Assembly (NCBI RefSeq): GCF_901875555.1
Contig: NZ_CABFMD010000011.1
Coordinates: 248,001 to 312,000 of the forward strand
DNA length: 64,000 nt
Direction: 5' to 3'
Origin: Streptococcus parasanguinis
GTDB lineage: Bacteria; Bacillota; Bacilli; Lactobacillales; Streptococcaceae
Under the pieces are notes generated by a model that was not told the origin of the DNA, searched no databases, and saw only the letters and a list, made by a program, of their open reading frames with translations. A program made the translations under genes and the position numbers. Shown here in pieces: positions 1 to 8,462 of the stretch. Within the stretch, counting starts at the first letter, position 1; each line of letters starts with the position of its first letter.

Positions 1-1185
1 AAGTCCAACATTCCCTACACGATGGTAGGGGGTACCAAGTTCTACAGCCGGAAGGAAATTCGGGATGTCATTGCTTATCTGAACTTGATTGCTAACCTCA
101 GTGACAATATCAGTTTTGAGCGCATTATCAATGAACCTAAGCGGGGAATCGGACCGGGTACAGTGGATAAGATTCGTGATTTTGCGCAAATGCAAGAATC
201 CTCGCTCCTGGATGCTTCGGCCAATATCATGCTCTCAGGTATCAAAGGAAAAGCATCCCAAGCCATCTGGGACTTTGCCAATCTCATTCTTGATTTGAGA
301 GAAAGATTGGACCAGCTGACCATTACAGAGTTAGTCGAAGAAGTCCTTGACAAGACAGGCTATATGACTGCCTTAACCAATCAGGGAAATTTGGAAAGTC
401 AAGCCCGCATTGAGAATATCCAAGAGTTCCTGTCTGTTACCAAGAATTTTGATGAAAACGGGGAAACCGTCGAAGACGAAACAGGTGTGGAAACCTTGAG
501 TCGTTTCTTGAACGACTTAGCCTTGATTGCCGATACAGATGATGGGGCGCAAGAAACTTCAGAAGTGACCTTGATGACCCTTCACGCGGCTAAAGGCTTG
601 GAGTTTCCAGTTGTTTTCTTGATTGGGATGGAAGAAAATGTCTTTCCTCTTAGTCGGGCAGCAGAGGATCCAGATGAGTTGGAGGAAGAACGTCGTCTGG
701 CTTATGTGGGGATCACACGGGCAGAGAAGGTTCTCTTCTTAACCAATGCCAATTCTCGTTTGCTCTTTGGTCGTACCAGCTACAACCGACCAACGCGTTT
801 CATCAATGAAATTAGCTCGGATTTATTAACCTACCAAGGATTAGCGCGTCCGGCTAACACCAGCTTTAAGGCTTCTTATAGCAATGGTGGCGGAACGACC
901 TTTGGAAAAGGAATGAGCCTGTCACAAGCCCTTCAAGAACGAAAGAGACAAGCAGCCCCAAGTGCCCTCACGTCATCAAGCCTTCCCTTCGGCAATGGGA
1001 ACCAAGCTGGTGCTAAAGAAAGTGTCGCTTGGTCCATTGGCGACATTGCCCTTCACAAGAAGTGGGGAGAAGGAACCGTGCTGGAAGTATCTGGTAGTGG
1101 CAATACCCAAGAACTCAAGATTAACTTCCCAGAAGTGGGGCTCAAGAAACTCTTGGCCAGCGTTGCTCCGATTGAGAAGAAATAA
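1..1185 (+). CDS. pcrA: ATP-dependent DNA helicase PcrA/UvrD, 3' part
   Basis: This is the C-terminal half of the superfamily 1A helicase used in repair and replication; the reading frame is open from the first base, so the start lies outside the window. The visible part begins in domain 2 (motif GGTKFYSRKEI) and contains the helicase motif V/VI region: VTLMTLHAAKGLEFPVVF, then LEEERRLAYVGITRA, whose arginine contacts ATP. The last ~110 residues are a low-conservation linker followed by the small C-terminal domain (IALHKKWGEGTVLEV), typical of Gram-positive PcrA rather than Rep. A terminator-like hairpin follows directly. Identification is firm; only the 5' portion is missing. Confidence 0.95.
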   Translation, partial: KSNIPYTMVGGTKFYSRKEIRDVIAYLNLIANLSDNISFERIINEPKRGIGPGTVDKIRDFAQMQESSLLDASANIMLSGIKGKASQAIWDFANLILDLRERLDQLTITELVEEVLDKTGYMTALTNQGNLESQARIENIQEFLSVTKNFDENGETVEDETGVETLSRFLNDLALIADTDDGAQETSEVTLMTLHAAKGLEFPVVFLIGMEENVFPLSRAAEDPDELEEERRLAYVGITRAEKVLFLTNANSRLLFGRTSYNRPTRFINEISSDLLTYQGLARPANTSFKASYSNGGGTTFGKGMSLSQALQERKRQAAPSALTSSSLPFGNGNQAGAKESVAWSIGDIALHKKWGEGTVLEVSGSGNTQELKINFPEVGLKKLLASVAPIEKK

Positions 1186-1188
1186 ACT

Positions 1189-1217
1189 GAAACCAGTAAG
1201 CTTAGCTTGCTGGTTTT
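1189..1217 (+). terminator. Intrinsic terminator after pcrA
   Basis: The stem AACCAG-t-AAGC pairs with GCTT-g-CTGGTT around a 3-nt loop and is followed by TTGCCTTTTAT, just after the pcrA stop. A related hairpin recurs at 1439-1467 beyond the structured element. Confidence 0.6.
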
Positions 1218-1226
1218 GCCTTTTAT

Positions 1227-1365
1227 AAAACTTCCCTTAGGTGAGGACGGACGGTAGCGACTCCCTTTGGGATTCCATACCTTAGATTTGAGCCTTCCGT
1301 CTCAAATCTACCGAGCAGGAGAAACAAATCTGTTTCTGTTACTTATCTCACGGCGGGAAGTTTCA
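1227..1365 (+). ncRNA. Structured RNA element, copy A (asd-motif-like?)
   Basis: This ~139-nt element is closed by a perfect 9-bp stem (1228-1236 with 1355-1363). Inside are three local hairpins: 1262-1272, 1284-1309 (AGATTTGAG/CTCAAATCT) and 1321-1336 (GAAACA/TGTTTC). A second copy lies at 63049-63186. The unpaired segments (GACGGACG, AGCGA, TTCCAT, CCGAG, TCTCAC-GCGG) are nearly identical between copies, while stems change on both sides, which argues for a selected RNA structure. The layout recalls the asd RNA motif of lactic acid bacteria, but I cannot confirm that family from memory. It may be an independent small RNA or part of a 5' UTR for the next gene. Confidence 0.55.
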
Positions 1366-1438
1366 ATGGTTCGCCTTCCGTTTCCTCAAATGCTTCTTAT
1401 GTTCACTATTTCTGTTATAAACTTTATTTCGAAAGTAG

Positions 1439-1467
1439 GAGCAAAGCCTAGTTTGCTGGTTTTGATT
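1439..1467 (+). terminator. Terminator-like hairpin downstream of structured element A
   Basis: AGCAAA pairs with TTTGCT around a short loop and is followed by GGTTTTGATTTTA. It repeats the 3' flank of the pcrA terminator (TTTGCTGGTTTTG against CTTGCTGGTTTTG). The structured element is therefore bracketed by similar terminators, as expected for a separate transcript. Confidence 0.4.
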
Positions 1468-1482
1468 TTACTGGTAGCATGA

Positions 1483-1488
1483 TATAAT
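1483..1488 (+). promoter_or_regulatory. -10 box for the DUF2130 gene
   Basis: A perfect TATAAT lies 28 bases before the next start codon. A TTGATT at 1462-1467 is a weak -35 with 15-bp spacing. Confidence 0.5.
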
Positions 1489-1516
1489 AGACTAAGAATA
1501 GAGAAAGAGGCATGCT

Positions 1517-2791
1517 ATGAACGAAATCAAGTGCCCCAACTGTGGGGAAGTCTTTATAGTCAACGAGAGTCAATACAGCGAACTCTTGTCACAGGTAAGG
1601 ACAGCAGAGTTTGACAAGGAAATCCACGAGCGGATTCGGCAAGAGTTGGCTTTAGCTGAGCAAAAAGCCCTTAATGAGCAACAAGAGAAGTTAGCTAAAA
1701 AGGACCAAGAAATTGCTCGGTTACAAAATCAGGTTCAACAGTTTGATACCGAAAAAGAATTGGCCAAAAAAGAGGTGGAGCAAACCGCTAGTCAAAGTTT
1801 GTTAGAGAAGGAAAAAGAAGTTCAGGCACTGGAGAATCAGTTGGCTACCTTGCGCTTGGAGCATGAGAACCAACTACAAAAGACTTTATCTGACCTAGAA
1901 AAAGAACGGGATCAGGTCAAAAATCAGCTTCTTTTACAAGAAAAAGAAAACGAGCTTTCTCTTGCTTCGGTGAAACAAAACTATGAAGCACAGCTCAAGG
2001 CGGCTAGTGAGCAAGTTGAGTTTTACAAGAATTTCAAGGCCCAACAATCAACCAAAGCTATTGGGGAAAGTCTGGAGCAGTATGCGGAGAGTGAGTTTAA
2101 TAAGGTTAGAAGTTTCGCTTTTCCAAATGCTTATTTTGAAAAGGACAACAAGGTTTCTGCGCGTGGTTCTAAAGGAGACTTCATCTTCCGTGATTTTGAT
2201 GAAAATGGGCTAGAATTCATTTCCATTATGTTTGAGATGAAAAATGAAGCAGATGGAACGGAGAAGAAGCACAAGAATGCCGATTTCTATAAGGAATTGG
2301 ACAAGGATCGTCGAGAAAAGAACTGTGAATATGCGATTTTAGTGAGCATGTTAGAGGCAGACAATGACTACTTTAACACAGGGATTGTGGATGTCAGTCA
2401 TGAGTATGAGAAAATGTACGTCGTGCGTCCTCAGTTCTTTATCCAACTGATTGGGCTCTTGCGTAATGCGGCTCTTAACTCCTTAAAATACAAGCAGGAG
2501 TTAGCACTGATCCGTGAACAAAATATTGATATTACTCATTTTGAAGAAGACCTGGATGCATTTAAAGTTGCCTTTGCTAAGAACTACAATTCAGCTTCAG
2601 TCAATTTCGGCAAGGCTATCGATGAAATTGACAAGGCCATCAAACGGATGGAAGAGGTCAAGAAATTCCTCACCACATCCGAAAATCAACTCCGCCTCGC
2701 TAACAACAAGCTGGATGATGTATCAGTCAAAAAATTGACCCGCAAAAATCCAACAATGAAGGCCAAGTTTGATGCGCTGAAGGAAGAATAG
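1517..2791 (+). CDS. DUF2130 domain-containing protein
   Basis: This is a 424-residue protein of unknown function. It starts with a zinc-ribbon-like KCPNCGEVF (one CxxC pair). A long charged coiled coil of Glu/Lys/Gln heptads follows over roughly residues 30-180. The globular DUF2130 region covers residues ~185-424 and includes GSKGDFIFRDFDENGLEF and an EMKNE segment, a pattern reminiscent of restriction-endonuclease-like folds. The start ATG is preceded by AGAGG. It is followed 9 bases later by an acetyltransferase and probably shares its transcript. The coiled coil suggests a scaffold or DNA-associated protein, but that is inference. Confidence 0.85.
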   Translation: MNEIKCPNCGEVFIVNESQYSELLSQVRTAEFDKEIHERIRQELALAEQKALNEQQEKLAKKDQEIARLQNQVQQFDTEKELAKKEVEQTASQSLLEKEKEVQALENQLATLRLEHENQLQKTLSDLEKERDQVKNQLLLQEKENELSLASVKQNYEAQLKAASEQVEFYKNFKAQQSTKAIGESLEQYAESEFNKVRSFAFPNAYFEKDNKVSARGSKGDFIFRDFDENGLEFISIMFEMKNEADGTEKKHKNADFYKELDKDRREKNCEYAILVSMLEADNDYFNTGIVDVSHEYEKMYVVRPQFFIQLIGLLRNAALNSLKYKQELALIREQNIDITHFEEDLDAFKVAFAKNYNSASVNFGKAIDEIDKAIKRMEEVKKFLTTSENQLRLANNKLDDVSVKKLTRKNPTMKAKFDALKEE

Positions 2792-2800
2792 GAGGATCCT

Positions 2801-3244
2801 ATGCAGATACGAAAAGCAACTATGAAAGATGCTGAAGCCCTACTGTCTTTATACGAAGACTTAGGCTATCCAACGACCGCTTCTAAGCTGTCTCGACGTT
2901 TAGAAATGATTCTTTCTCAACCGCATTATGGCTGTCTTCTAGCTGAAAGAAACGGAGAAATTTTAGGTTTCTTAGGTTATGCAAAGCTCTTATTTTTTGA
3001 AGCAGATAGATCTTACTATCGTATTTTAGCTTTGTCAGTTTCAAAAGAAACAAGACGCCAAGGAATTGCTAGTAGGCTAATCGATGAATTGAAAAAACAA
3101 GCGGTAAAAGAAGGAGTTGAGGCACTGGCTTTAAATAGTGGATTAACCGCTGAACGAAATGCTGCACATCAGTTTTATCAGGCAGTTGGATTTGAAAAAG
3201 TGACTGCCGGCTTTGCCTTGCATTTAAAAACCCAACATAAATAA
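2801..3244 (+). CDS. GNAT family N-acetyltransferase
   Basis: This 147-residue single-domain GNAT enzyme would transfer an acyl group from acyl-CoA to an unidentified amine. Motif A is visible as ALSVSKETRRQGIASRLI (the pyrophosphate-binding R-x-x-G-I/A loop, near residue 85), and the C-terminal motif B is AHQFYQAVGFEKV. It begins 9 bases after the DUF2130 gene with AGGAGG in the gap, so the two are probably co-transcribed. The substrate cannot be told from sequence. Confidence 0.85.
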   Translation: MQIRKATMKDAEALLSLYEDLGYPTTASKLSRRLEMILSQPHYGCLLAERNGEILGFLGYAKLLFFEADRSYYRILALSVSKETRRQGIASRLIDELKKQAVKEGVEALALNSGLTAERNAAHQFYQAVGFEKVTAGFALHLKTQHK

Positions 3245-3275
3245 ATCATGAAAAAATAGTAGAGGGAACGAAATA

Positions 3276-4076
3276 ATGTCTTCAACAAAAGGGAAAACCT
3301 TATATTTTAACGATAAGAGCATGGACTATGTGACCTTTGGTAAAGGTAAGCAGCCATTAGTGATCATACCAGGCTTGGGGGATGGGTTGCAGACGGTTAA
3401 AGGAAAGGCCCAGCTCTTTTCCCTCTCTTATCGTCTACTTGCCAAGCGCTATAAAATCTATGTTTTTTCTCGAATCAATGAGCTGAGACAGGGCTATACG
3501 ACGCGGGATATGGCAGCAGATGTAGCAGAAGCAATGGAGACACTAAACCTAGATACCGCCTATGTCATGGGGATTTCACAAGGTGGAATGATTGCTCAAT
3601 GGTTAGCTGTAGATTTTCCAGAAAGGGTTCAAAGGCTTATCCTAGCTGTTACAACAGCGAAACCTAGTCAACTTGCTAGAGAACGAATTGAGCATTGGCA
3701 AAAGCTTAGTCAATCTGGAAATTTTAAAGACCTCATGCTGGATATTGCAAAGTATTCCTATACGCAAAAGAGTTATCATAAATGGCGATTACTTTATCAT
3801 ATTATGGGTCGCCTGGGACGAATGAAAGATGAAAAACGAATTGTCATTCAGTCTCAGTCTTGCTTAGAACATAATAGCCTTGAGGTCTTAAAAGAAATTC
3901 ATTGTCCGACCTTGGTTCTTGGTGCACTTGAAGATGATGTGATCGGTGTGAAGGGATCCAAAGAACTGGCAAAAGCGATTTCGGGTTGTCAGCTCCTTAT
4001 TCTTAAGCATTCAGGTCATGCTCTGTATGAAGAAAATAAAGCATTTCAAGAGGCTGTCTGTGGATTTTTACATTAA
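3276..4076 (+). CDS. Alpha/beta hydrolase
   Basis: This is a cytosolic alpha/beta-hydrolase of 266 residues. The oxyanion region is IIPGLGDG (~30-37), the nucleophile elbow is GISQGG with Ser101, the likely acid is in LGALEDDVIG (~residue 220), and the catalytic His is in KHSGHALYEE. No signal peptide is present. The substrate (ester, lactone or thioester) is unknown. The gene is the last of the DUF2130-GNAT-hydrolase group and ends at a bidirectional terminator shared with the convergent flavoenzyme gene. Confidence 0.85.
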   Translation: MSSTKGKTLYFNDKSMDYVTFGKGKQPLVIIPGLGDGLQTVKGKAQLFSLSYRLLAKRYKIYVFSRINELRQGYTTRDMAADVAEAMETLNLDTAYVMGISQGGMIAQWLAVDFPERVQRLILAVTTAKPSQLARERIEHWQKLSQSGNFKDLMLDIAKYSYTQKSYHKWRLLYHIMGRLGRMKDEKRIVIQSQSCLEHNSLEVLKEIHCPTLVLGALEDDVIGVKGSKELAKAISGCQLLILKHSGHALYEENKAFQEAVCGFLH

Positions 4077-4078
4077 AA

Positions 4079-4107
4079 AACGCTGGAAAAATTTTCCAGC
4101 ATTTTTT
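4079..4107. terminator. Bidirectional terminator between convergent genes
   Basis: A perfect 9-bp stem GCTGGAAAA/TTTTCCAGC (4082-4090 with 4092-4100) is flanked by an A-tract on the left and a T-tract on the right, so it can end transcription from both sides. Confidence 0.85.
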
Positions 4108-4111
4108 CTAT

Positions 4112-5428
4112 TTAAATCGCAAAGAGATCGTTTAGGTTTTCTGCCATGGTTGGGTGGGTAAAGATTTGTTTTGCGATGTAAGTATAAGGAATCTTGTTGT
4201 CCATGGCCATGGTGATCAGGTTGATGAGTTCACCAGCAGCTTCTCCAAAGAGAGTCGCTCCAAGAATTTCTTTGGTTTCTGGGTTGACCACGGCTTTAAA
4301 AGCACCACGAAGGTCTGCATTGACATGTCCGCGAGGCATGGCAGCAACTGGCAATTCTTTGACAGCAACTGGAAGTCCTTTGTCGCGTGCTTCTTGCTCA
4401 GTCAAGCCGACTTGGGCCAATGGAGGAGCAATGAAGAGTGTCGTCGCATAATTTCTACGTGTTTCGAGATTGTAGCTTCCATCGCCTGTAAGGTAATTAA
4501 AGACGATGCGGAAGTCATCAAGTGACATGTAGGTGAATTGAGGACCACCATTGACATCCCCAACTGCAAAGACACCAGGAACACTGGTTTCTAAATGACG
4601 GTTGACTTGAACCGCTCCACGATCCGTAACTTGGATGTCTGTGTTTTCAAGACCAAGGCCAGCTGTGTTTGGCTTACGTCCGGTTGCGTAAAGAAGAATA
4701 TCAAATTCGAAATCCCCTTTATCTGTTACAACCGTTAAGCTGTTTTGGCCATCTTTAATTTCTTGGGTATGAACACCTTGAAGGAACTGAATACCATCTT
4801 CTTCAAGGTAGCCTTTTGCAAGAGCTGCGATGCTTGGCTCAATCCGTGGCAAGAACGTGTCCGCAGCATCCAATACTGTTACTTGACTACCTAAGGTATT
4901 GTAGAGATGAGCAAATTCCAATCCAATTGGTCCACCACCAAGGACACCCAGGCGTTTAGGTAGATTTTCCAACCGTTGAATACCGGTGGAGTCTACAGCA
5001 AATTTACTTTCAGCCAATCCTGGGATTGGAAGGACAGTTGGTACTGCACCAGTATTAATAATAATGGTTTCAGCAGTCAATTCTTCCTTTTCGTCACCAG
5101 CTTGAATTTCGATGACCTTGTTGGAAACGAAACGAGCTGTTGCATCGATAACGTCTACACCCGTTCCAGCAATGGTTGCGTAGTTCTTGCCGTTGAGACG
5201 AGTGGTGACCGCATTTTTTTCGCTCATGGCTTGCTCAAAATCCAAGCCTTTTTCCGCTGCGACAATCAAGGTCTTAGTTGGAATACAAGCGATATTGATA
5301 CAGGTACCACCGTACATGGACTTGCTCTTTTCAATCAGAGCGACTTTTTTCCCATGGCTTGACAATTTTGCGGCCAAAGTTTTCCCGGCTTTCCCGAAGC
5401 CGACAACGATTACATCATACGTTAACAT
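4112..5428 (-). CDS. RclA-like FAD-dependent disulfide oxidoreductase
   Basis: This group I pyridine-nucleotide-disulfide oxidoreductase has 438 residues. It has an N-terminal FAD site (VVGFGKAGKTLAAKL) and a redox-active pair in GGTCINIACIPTK (Cys43 and Cys48). The NAD(P)H-binding site is LGGGPIGLEFAHLYNTLGS, the second FAD motif is VFAVGDVNGGPQFTY, and the C-terminal dimer domain has IFTHPTMAENLNDLF. As I recall it, E. coli RclA, a copper reductase protecting against hypochlorous acid, is strongly similar along its whole length, including the phrase VGFGKAGKTLA. I place the start at the ATG at 5428, 8 bases after AAGGAAGG, rather than an upstream in-frame GTG at 5437. Oxidant defence is inferred. 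Confidence 0.85.
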   Translation of the reverse strand: MLTYDVIVVGFGKAGKTLAAKLSSHGKKVALIEKSKSMYGGTCINIACIPTKTLIVAAEKGLDFEQAMSEKNAVTTRLNGKNYATIAGTGVDVIDATARFVSNKVIEIQAGDEKEELTAETIIINTGAVPTVLPIPGLAESKFAVDSTGIQRLENLPKRLGVLGGGPIGLEFAHLYNTLGSQVTVLDAADTFLPRIEPSIAALAKGYLEEDGIQFLQGVHTQEIKDGQNSLTVVTDKGDFEFDILLYATGRKPNTAGLGLENTDIQVTDRGAVQVNRHLETSVPGVFAVGDVNGGPQFTYMSLDDFRIVFNYLTGDGSYNLETRRNYATTLFIAPPLAQVGLTEQEARDKGLPVAVKELPVAAMPRGHVNADLRGAFKAVVNPETKEILGATLFGEAAGELINLITMAMDNKIPYTYIAKQIFTHPTMAENLNDLFAI

Positions 5429-5550
5429 ATTATACACCTTCCTTTGATTTTCATTTTATCAAATGAAGGAAAAATTGTCTGAAATCTGCTACGGAATTTT
5501 TTTGAAACACCTTGGAGACGGGAATCAGCGACAAGAGAGAGCTTTCATGG

Positions 5551-5556
5551 TATAAT
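5551..5556 (+). promoter_or_regulatory. -10 box for truB-ribF
   Basis: TATAAT lies 53 bases before the truB ATG, in the gap between truB and the divergent flavoenzyme gene. Confidence 0.5.
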
Positions 5557-5609
5557 AAAGGATCGGTGACTTGGATGATCACACAATCAGTTAGAAAGAG
5601 CAAATCAAG

Positions 5610-6506
5610 ATGGACGGAATTATTAATGTAAAGAAAGAAGCGGGTATGACCTCGCACGATGTGGTCTTTAAACTGCGCAAAATTCTGGGGACCAAGAAGA
5701 TTGGCCATGGGGGGACCCTGGATCCGGATGTGGTAGGAGTGCTTCCCATTGCCGTTGGAAAGGCGACTCGGATGGTTGAATTCATGCAAGATGAGGGCAA
5801 GATCTACGAGGGTGAAATCACTTTGGGATTTTCTACCACGACGGAAGATGCCAGTGGGGAAATCGTTGAGCGGACGCCAGTAGAAGCACCCTTAGATGCA
5901 GCAGAGGTCGACCGTATGATTGCTCAGATGGTGGGTGAAATCAAGCAAGTACCTCCTATGTACTCAGCAGTCAAGGTCAATGGGCGCAAGCTCTATGAAT
6001 ATGCGCGTGCAGGAGAAGAAGTGGAACGTCCTGTCCGAAAAGTGACCATTTATGAGTTTGCAAGGACCGGAGAGATTGTTTATGAAGAGAAAACAGCCCG
6101 ATTTCCCTTCCGTGTCAAATGCAGTAAGGGGACCTATATCCGGACCTTGTCGGTGGATTTAGGGCAGAAACTGGGTTATGCAGCCTATATGTCCCACTTG
6201 ATCCGCACCAGTGCAGCCGGTTTGTCCCTTGAAGATGCCTTGACTTTAGAAGAAGTGGCTGAAAAAGTGGCGCAAGGAGATTTGAGCTTCTTTCGTCCTC
6301 TTGAAATTGGGACAGGAGATCTGGAAACAGTAGAGCTGACAGTAGAAGAGGTTGGCGAAGTCCAAGTGGGACGCTTTATTCCGGTTGAGAGTGAGGCAAA
6401 AGAGTTGGCTGCTTTTTACCAAGGAAAACTAGTGGCTATTTTAGAGAAAAGGGAAGAACTTTACAAACCTCGCAAGGTTTTTCTGACAGAAAGTGTGTTA
6501 CAATAA
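5610..6506 (+). CDS. truB: tRNA pseudouridine(55) synthase TruB
   Basis: This enzyme makes pseudouridine at position 55 of the tRNA T-loop. The N-terminal signature [15 protein letters not shown] holds the catalytic Asp38. [21 protein letters not shown] and [15 protein letters not shown] (near residues 110-135 and 170-185) are the other family blocks. A C-terminal TruB domain ends the 298-residue protein, the normal length. It is followed 4 bases later by ribF, the common Gram-positive pairing. Confidence 0.95.
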   Translation: MDGIINVKKEAGMTSHDVVFKLRKILGTKKIGHGGTLDPDVVGVLPIAVGKATRMVEFMQDEGKIYEGEITLGFSTTTEDASGEIVERTPVEAPLDAAEVDRMIAQMVGEIKQVPPMYSAVKVNGRKLYEYARAGEEVERPVRKVTIYEFARTGEIVYEEKTARFPFRVKCSKGTYIRTLSVDLGQKLGYAAYMSHLIRTSAAGLSLEDALTLEEVAEKVAQGDLSFFRPLEIGTGDLETVELTVEEVGEVQVGRFIPVESEAKELAAFYQGKLVAILEKREELYKPRKVFLTESVLQ

Positions 6507-6510
6507 ATTC

Positions 6511-7431
6511 ATGAATATTCGTACGATAACTACTGCAAATCAGATCCACGTGGAGTGTGAGACGGTTTTGGTCTTGGGCTACTTTGATGGCCTGCATCTG
6601 GGGCATCAAGAACTCTTTAAAAAGGCACGTCAGATAGCAGATAAAAAAGGCTTGAAGGTCGCTTTGTTAACCTTCCCGGAATCTCCTAAGTTAGCCTTTG
6701 TCCGTTACCAGCCTGAATTATTGCTCCATCTGCAAAGTCCAGAGGATCGCTTTCAAACCTTAAGAGAACTTGGAGTAGATGAGCTCTATCTCATTGATTT
6801 TACGACTGATTTTGCTTCTAAAACAGCTAAAGAATTTATTCAGCATTATGTGAGGGCACTAAAGGCCAAGGTCTTGATTGCTGGTTTTGATTATAGTTTC
6901 GGTTGTGATAAGAAAACAGCCTCCGATTTATCCGCTTATTTTGGAGGCCAAGTGGAAGTCATTGAACCCGTACTGGATCAAGGTGAGAAGATCAGCTCAA
7001 CCCGTATTCGTAAAGCAGTTGTAGAAGGGCGCGTCAAGGAAGCAGCCCGTCTGCTGGGACGTCCCTTAGCTAGTCGAGGGATTGTAGTGCACGGGGATGC
7101 GCGTGGTCGTACCATTGGCTATCCAACGGCTAATCTAGCCCCGATTGATCGGACTTATCTACCATCTGATGGCGTCTATGTAGTCGATATTGATTTTAAA
7201 GGGCAGACCTATCGGGGAATGGCCTCTGTCGGGAAAAATGTCACCTTTGATGGTAAAGAATTGCGTTTTGAAGTCAATCTCTTCGATTTTACAGGTGATA
7301 TCTACGGTCATACCCTAACCATTCACTGGTTGGACAAGATTCGAGAAATGGTCAAGTTTGATGGTGTAGCGTCTTTAGTAGCTCAATTAGAAGAGGACGA
7401 AGCAGTCGCACGCAAGTGGTCAAAAACATAA
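6511..7431 (+). CDS. ribF: Bifunctional riboflavin kinase / FAD synthetase
   Basis: RibF converts riboflavin to FMN and then FAD. The N-terminal nucleotidyltransferase domain carries GYFDGLHLGHQELF (the HxGH type motif) and the ISSTRIR signature. The C-terminal flavokinase domain has GRTIGYPTANL. I start it at the ATG at 6511, giving 306 residues; a GTG at 6493 would overlap the truB end and has no better ribosome site. The gene ends just before a copy of the intergenic palindromic repeat. Confidence 0.94.
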   Translation: MNIRTITTANQIHVECETVLVLGYFDGLHLGHQELFKKARQIADKKGLKVALLTFPESPKLAFVRYQPELLLHLQSPEDRFQTLRELGVDELYLIDFTTDFASKTAKEFIQHYVRALKAKVLIAGFDYSFGCDKKTASDLSAYFGGQVEVIEPVLDQGEKISSTRIRKAVVEGRVKEAARLLGRPLASRGIVVHGDARGRTIGYPTANLAPIDRTYLPSDGVYVVDIDFKGQTYRGMASVGKNVTFDGKELRFEVNLFDFTGDIYGHTLTIHWLDKIREMVKFDGVASLVAQLEEDEAVARKWSKT

Positions 7432-7436
7432 TCTCA

Positions 7437-7613
7437 AGAGAGTGGGACAAAAGTCCTAGCCTCTCAATTGTTTTTGGATTGTCGAGCAAGACGCAGTGGT
7501 TGAGTGGGCTCTACTACGCTGATTTTATCAGCTTTTACAGCCCTACTCAACTGTGCGGAGGTGGGACGACGAAATCGAATTCTAACGAATGACCGATTTC
7601 TGTCCCACTCTCT
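7437..7613 (+). repeat. Palindromic intergenic repeat, copy 1 (177 bp)
   Basis: The ends are a perfect 13-bp inverted repeat, AGAGAGTGGGACA and TGTCCCACTCTCT. The interior holds a second dyad (GTTGAGTGGGCT with AGCCCTACTCAAC) around GCTGATTTTATCAGC, so the whole unit can fold into nested hairpins. Other copies are at 18250-18440 (inverted), 26227-26408 (same orientation) and 60471-60653 (inverted). It has no coding capacity that looks real. It resembles a non-autonomous MITE-like element or an extended terminator unit. It starts 5 bases after the ribF stop. Confidence 0.85.
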
Positions 7614-7725
7614 TTTTCTTCGTCTTACCATGTTAAGGAAAATGAAAGTGCTTCCTGATTTCCACTGAAATTCAGAAAAATAGCCGAGAAATCAAAAAAG
7701 CCTTTTCAAGCCTCTCTTTTTTTTG

Positions 7726-7731
7726 TATAAT
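7726..7731 (+). promoter_or_regulatory. -10 box for spxA
   Basis: TATAAT follows a T-run, 38 bases before the spxA start. No convincing -35 was seen. Confidence 0.45.
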
Positions 7732-7769
7732 AGAGTTAAATAGTTAGATACAATAAAGAAGTGAAATAC

Positions 7770-8171
7770 ATGATTACATTATTTTTATCACCGAGTTGTA
7801 CATCATGTCGAAAAGCACGGGCTTGGTTAAAGAAGCACGATGTTCCATTTAAAGAACACAATATTATGACAAGTCCTTTGAGCAGTCAGGAGTTGACAAG
7901 TATTTTGGCCTTAACCGAAAATGGAACGGACGACATCATTTCAACTCGCTCAAAAATTTTTCAAAAATTAGACGTTGATGTGGAGGATTTGTCGATTTCT
8001 GCCTTGATCCGACTGATTGAGGAAAATCCAAGTCTCTTGCGTAGACCCATTATTTTGGATAACAAACGCATGCAAATCGGCTTTAATGAAGACGAAATTC
8101 GGGCCTTTTTGCCACGAAGTTATCGCAAACAAGAGTTACGCTCTGCCACTCTGAGAGCAGAAATAAACTAA
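7770..8171 (+). CDS. spxA: Spx-family transcriptional regulator SpxA
   Basis: This ArsC-fold regulator binds the RNA polymerase alpha C-terminal domain and controls oxidative-stress and competence-linked genes in streptococci. The redox CxxC is Cys10-Cys13 in [10 protein letters not shown], and the RPI motif ([17 protein letters not shown]) lies near residue 90. I chose the ATG at 7770 (133 residues), which gives the canonical [10 protein letters not shown] start, instead of an in-frame GTG 9 bases upstream. Many streptococci carry two spx paralogues; this one looks like the SpxA1 type, but only one is in the window. Confidence 0.9.
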   Translation: MITLFLSPSCTSCRKARAWLKKHDVPFKEHNIMTSPLSSQELTSILALTENGTDDIISTRSKIFQKLDVDVEDLSISALIRLIEENPSLLRRPIILDNKRMQIGFNEDEIRAFLPRSYRKQELRSATLRAEIN

Positions 8172-8183
8172 GAAGTATGTCGA

Positions 8184-8462
8184 ATGCAAAAAAATTATAG
8201 TTACCCACTGGACTTATCGTGGAGCACTGAAGAGCTTGCTTCAGTGCTTTCTTTTTTCAATAAAGTCGAAGAAGCCTATGAAAGTAAGGTAGAGGCTAAA
8301 GAATACATGGAAGTCTACCGTGCTTTTAAGAAGGTTGCGCCAAGTATTGGAGAAGAAAAACGTCTTGGACGGGAGTTCGAAGAAGTGAGCGGTTATTCTC
8401 TCTATCGTGCAACCCAGGCTGCAAAGCAAAAAGAGGAAGGATGGTTTTCTCTTGAAGAATAA
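8184..8462 (+). CDS. UPF0223 family protein
   Basis: This 92-residue cytosolic protein opens with [22 protein letters not shown], typical of the small helical UPF0223 family conserved next to spx and the IMPase-like gene in streptococci. No function is established. AAGAAG upstream of the ATG may act as the ribosome site, and its 3' end overlaps the start of the next gene, so the two are translationally coupled. Confidence 0.85.
   Translation: MQKNYSYPLDLSWSTEELASVLSFFNKVEEAYESKVEAKEYMEVYRAFKKVAPSIGEEKRLGREFEEVSGYSLYRATQAAKQKEEGWFSLEE

Noticed and set aside
1267..1482. Frame of 71 codons downstream of pcrA
   Set aside because: It runs straight through the structured element and a terminator, has no ribosome site and no recognisable protein features.
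3276..4076. Alpha/beta hydrolase as a quorum-quenching lactonase
   Set aside because: The fold is clear but nothing in the sequence points to a lactone substrate.
5451..5800. Minus-strand frames over the truB start
   Set aside because: They overlap the truB promoter and coding start in antisense and have no family resemblance.
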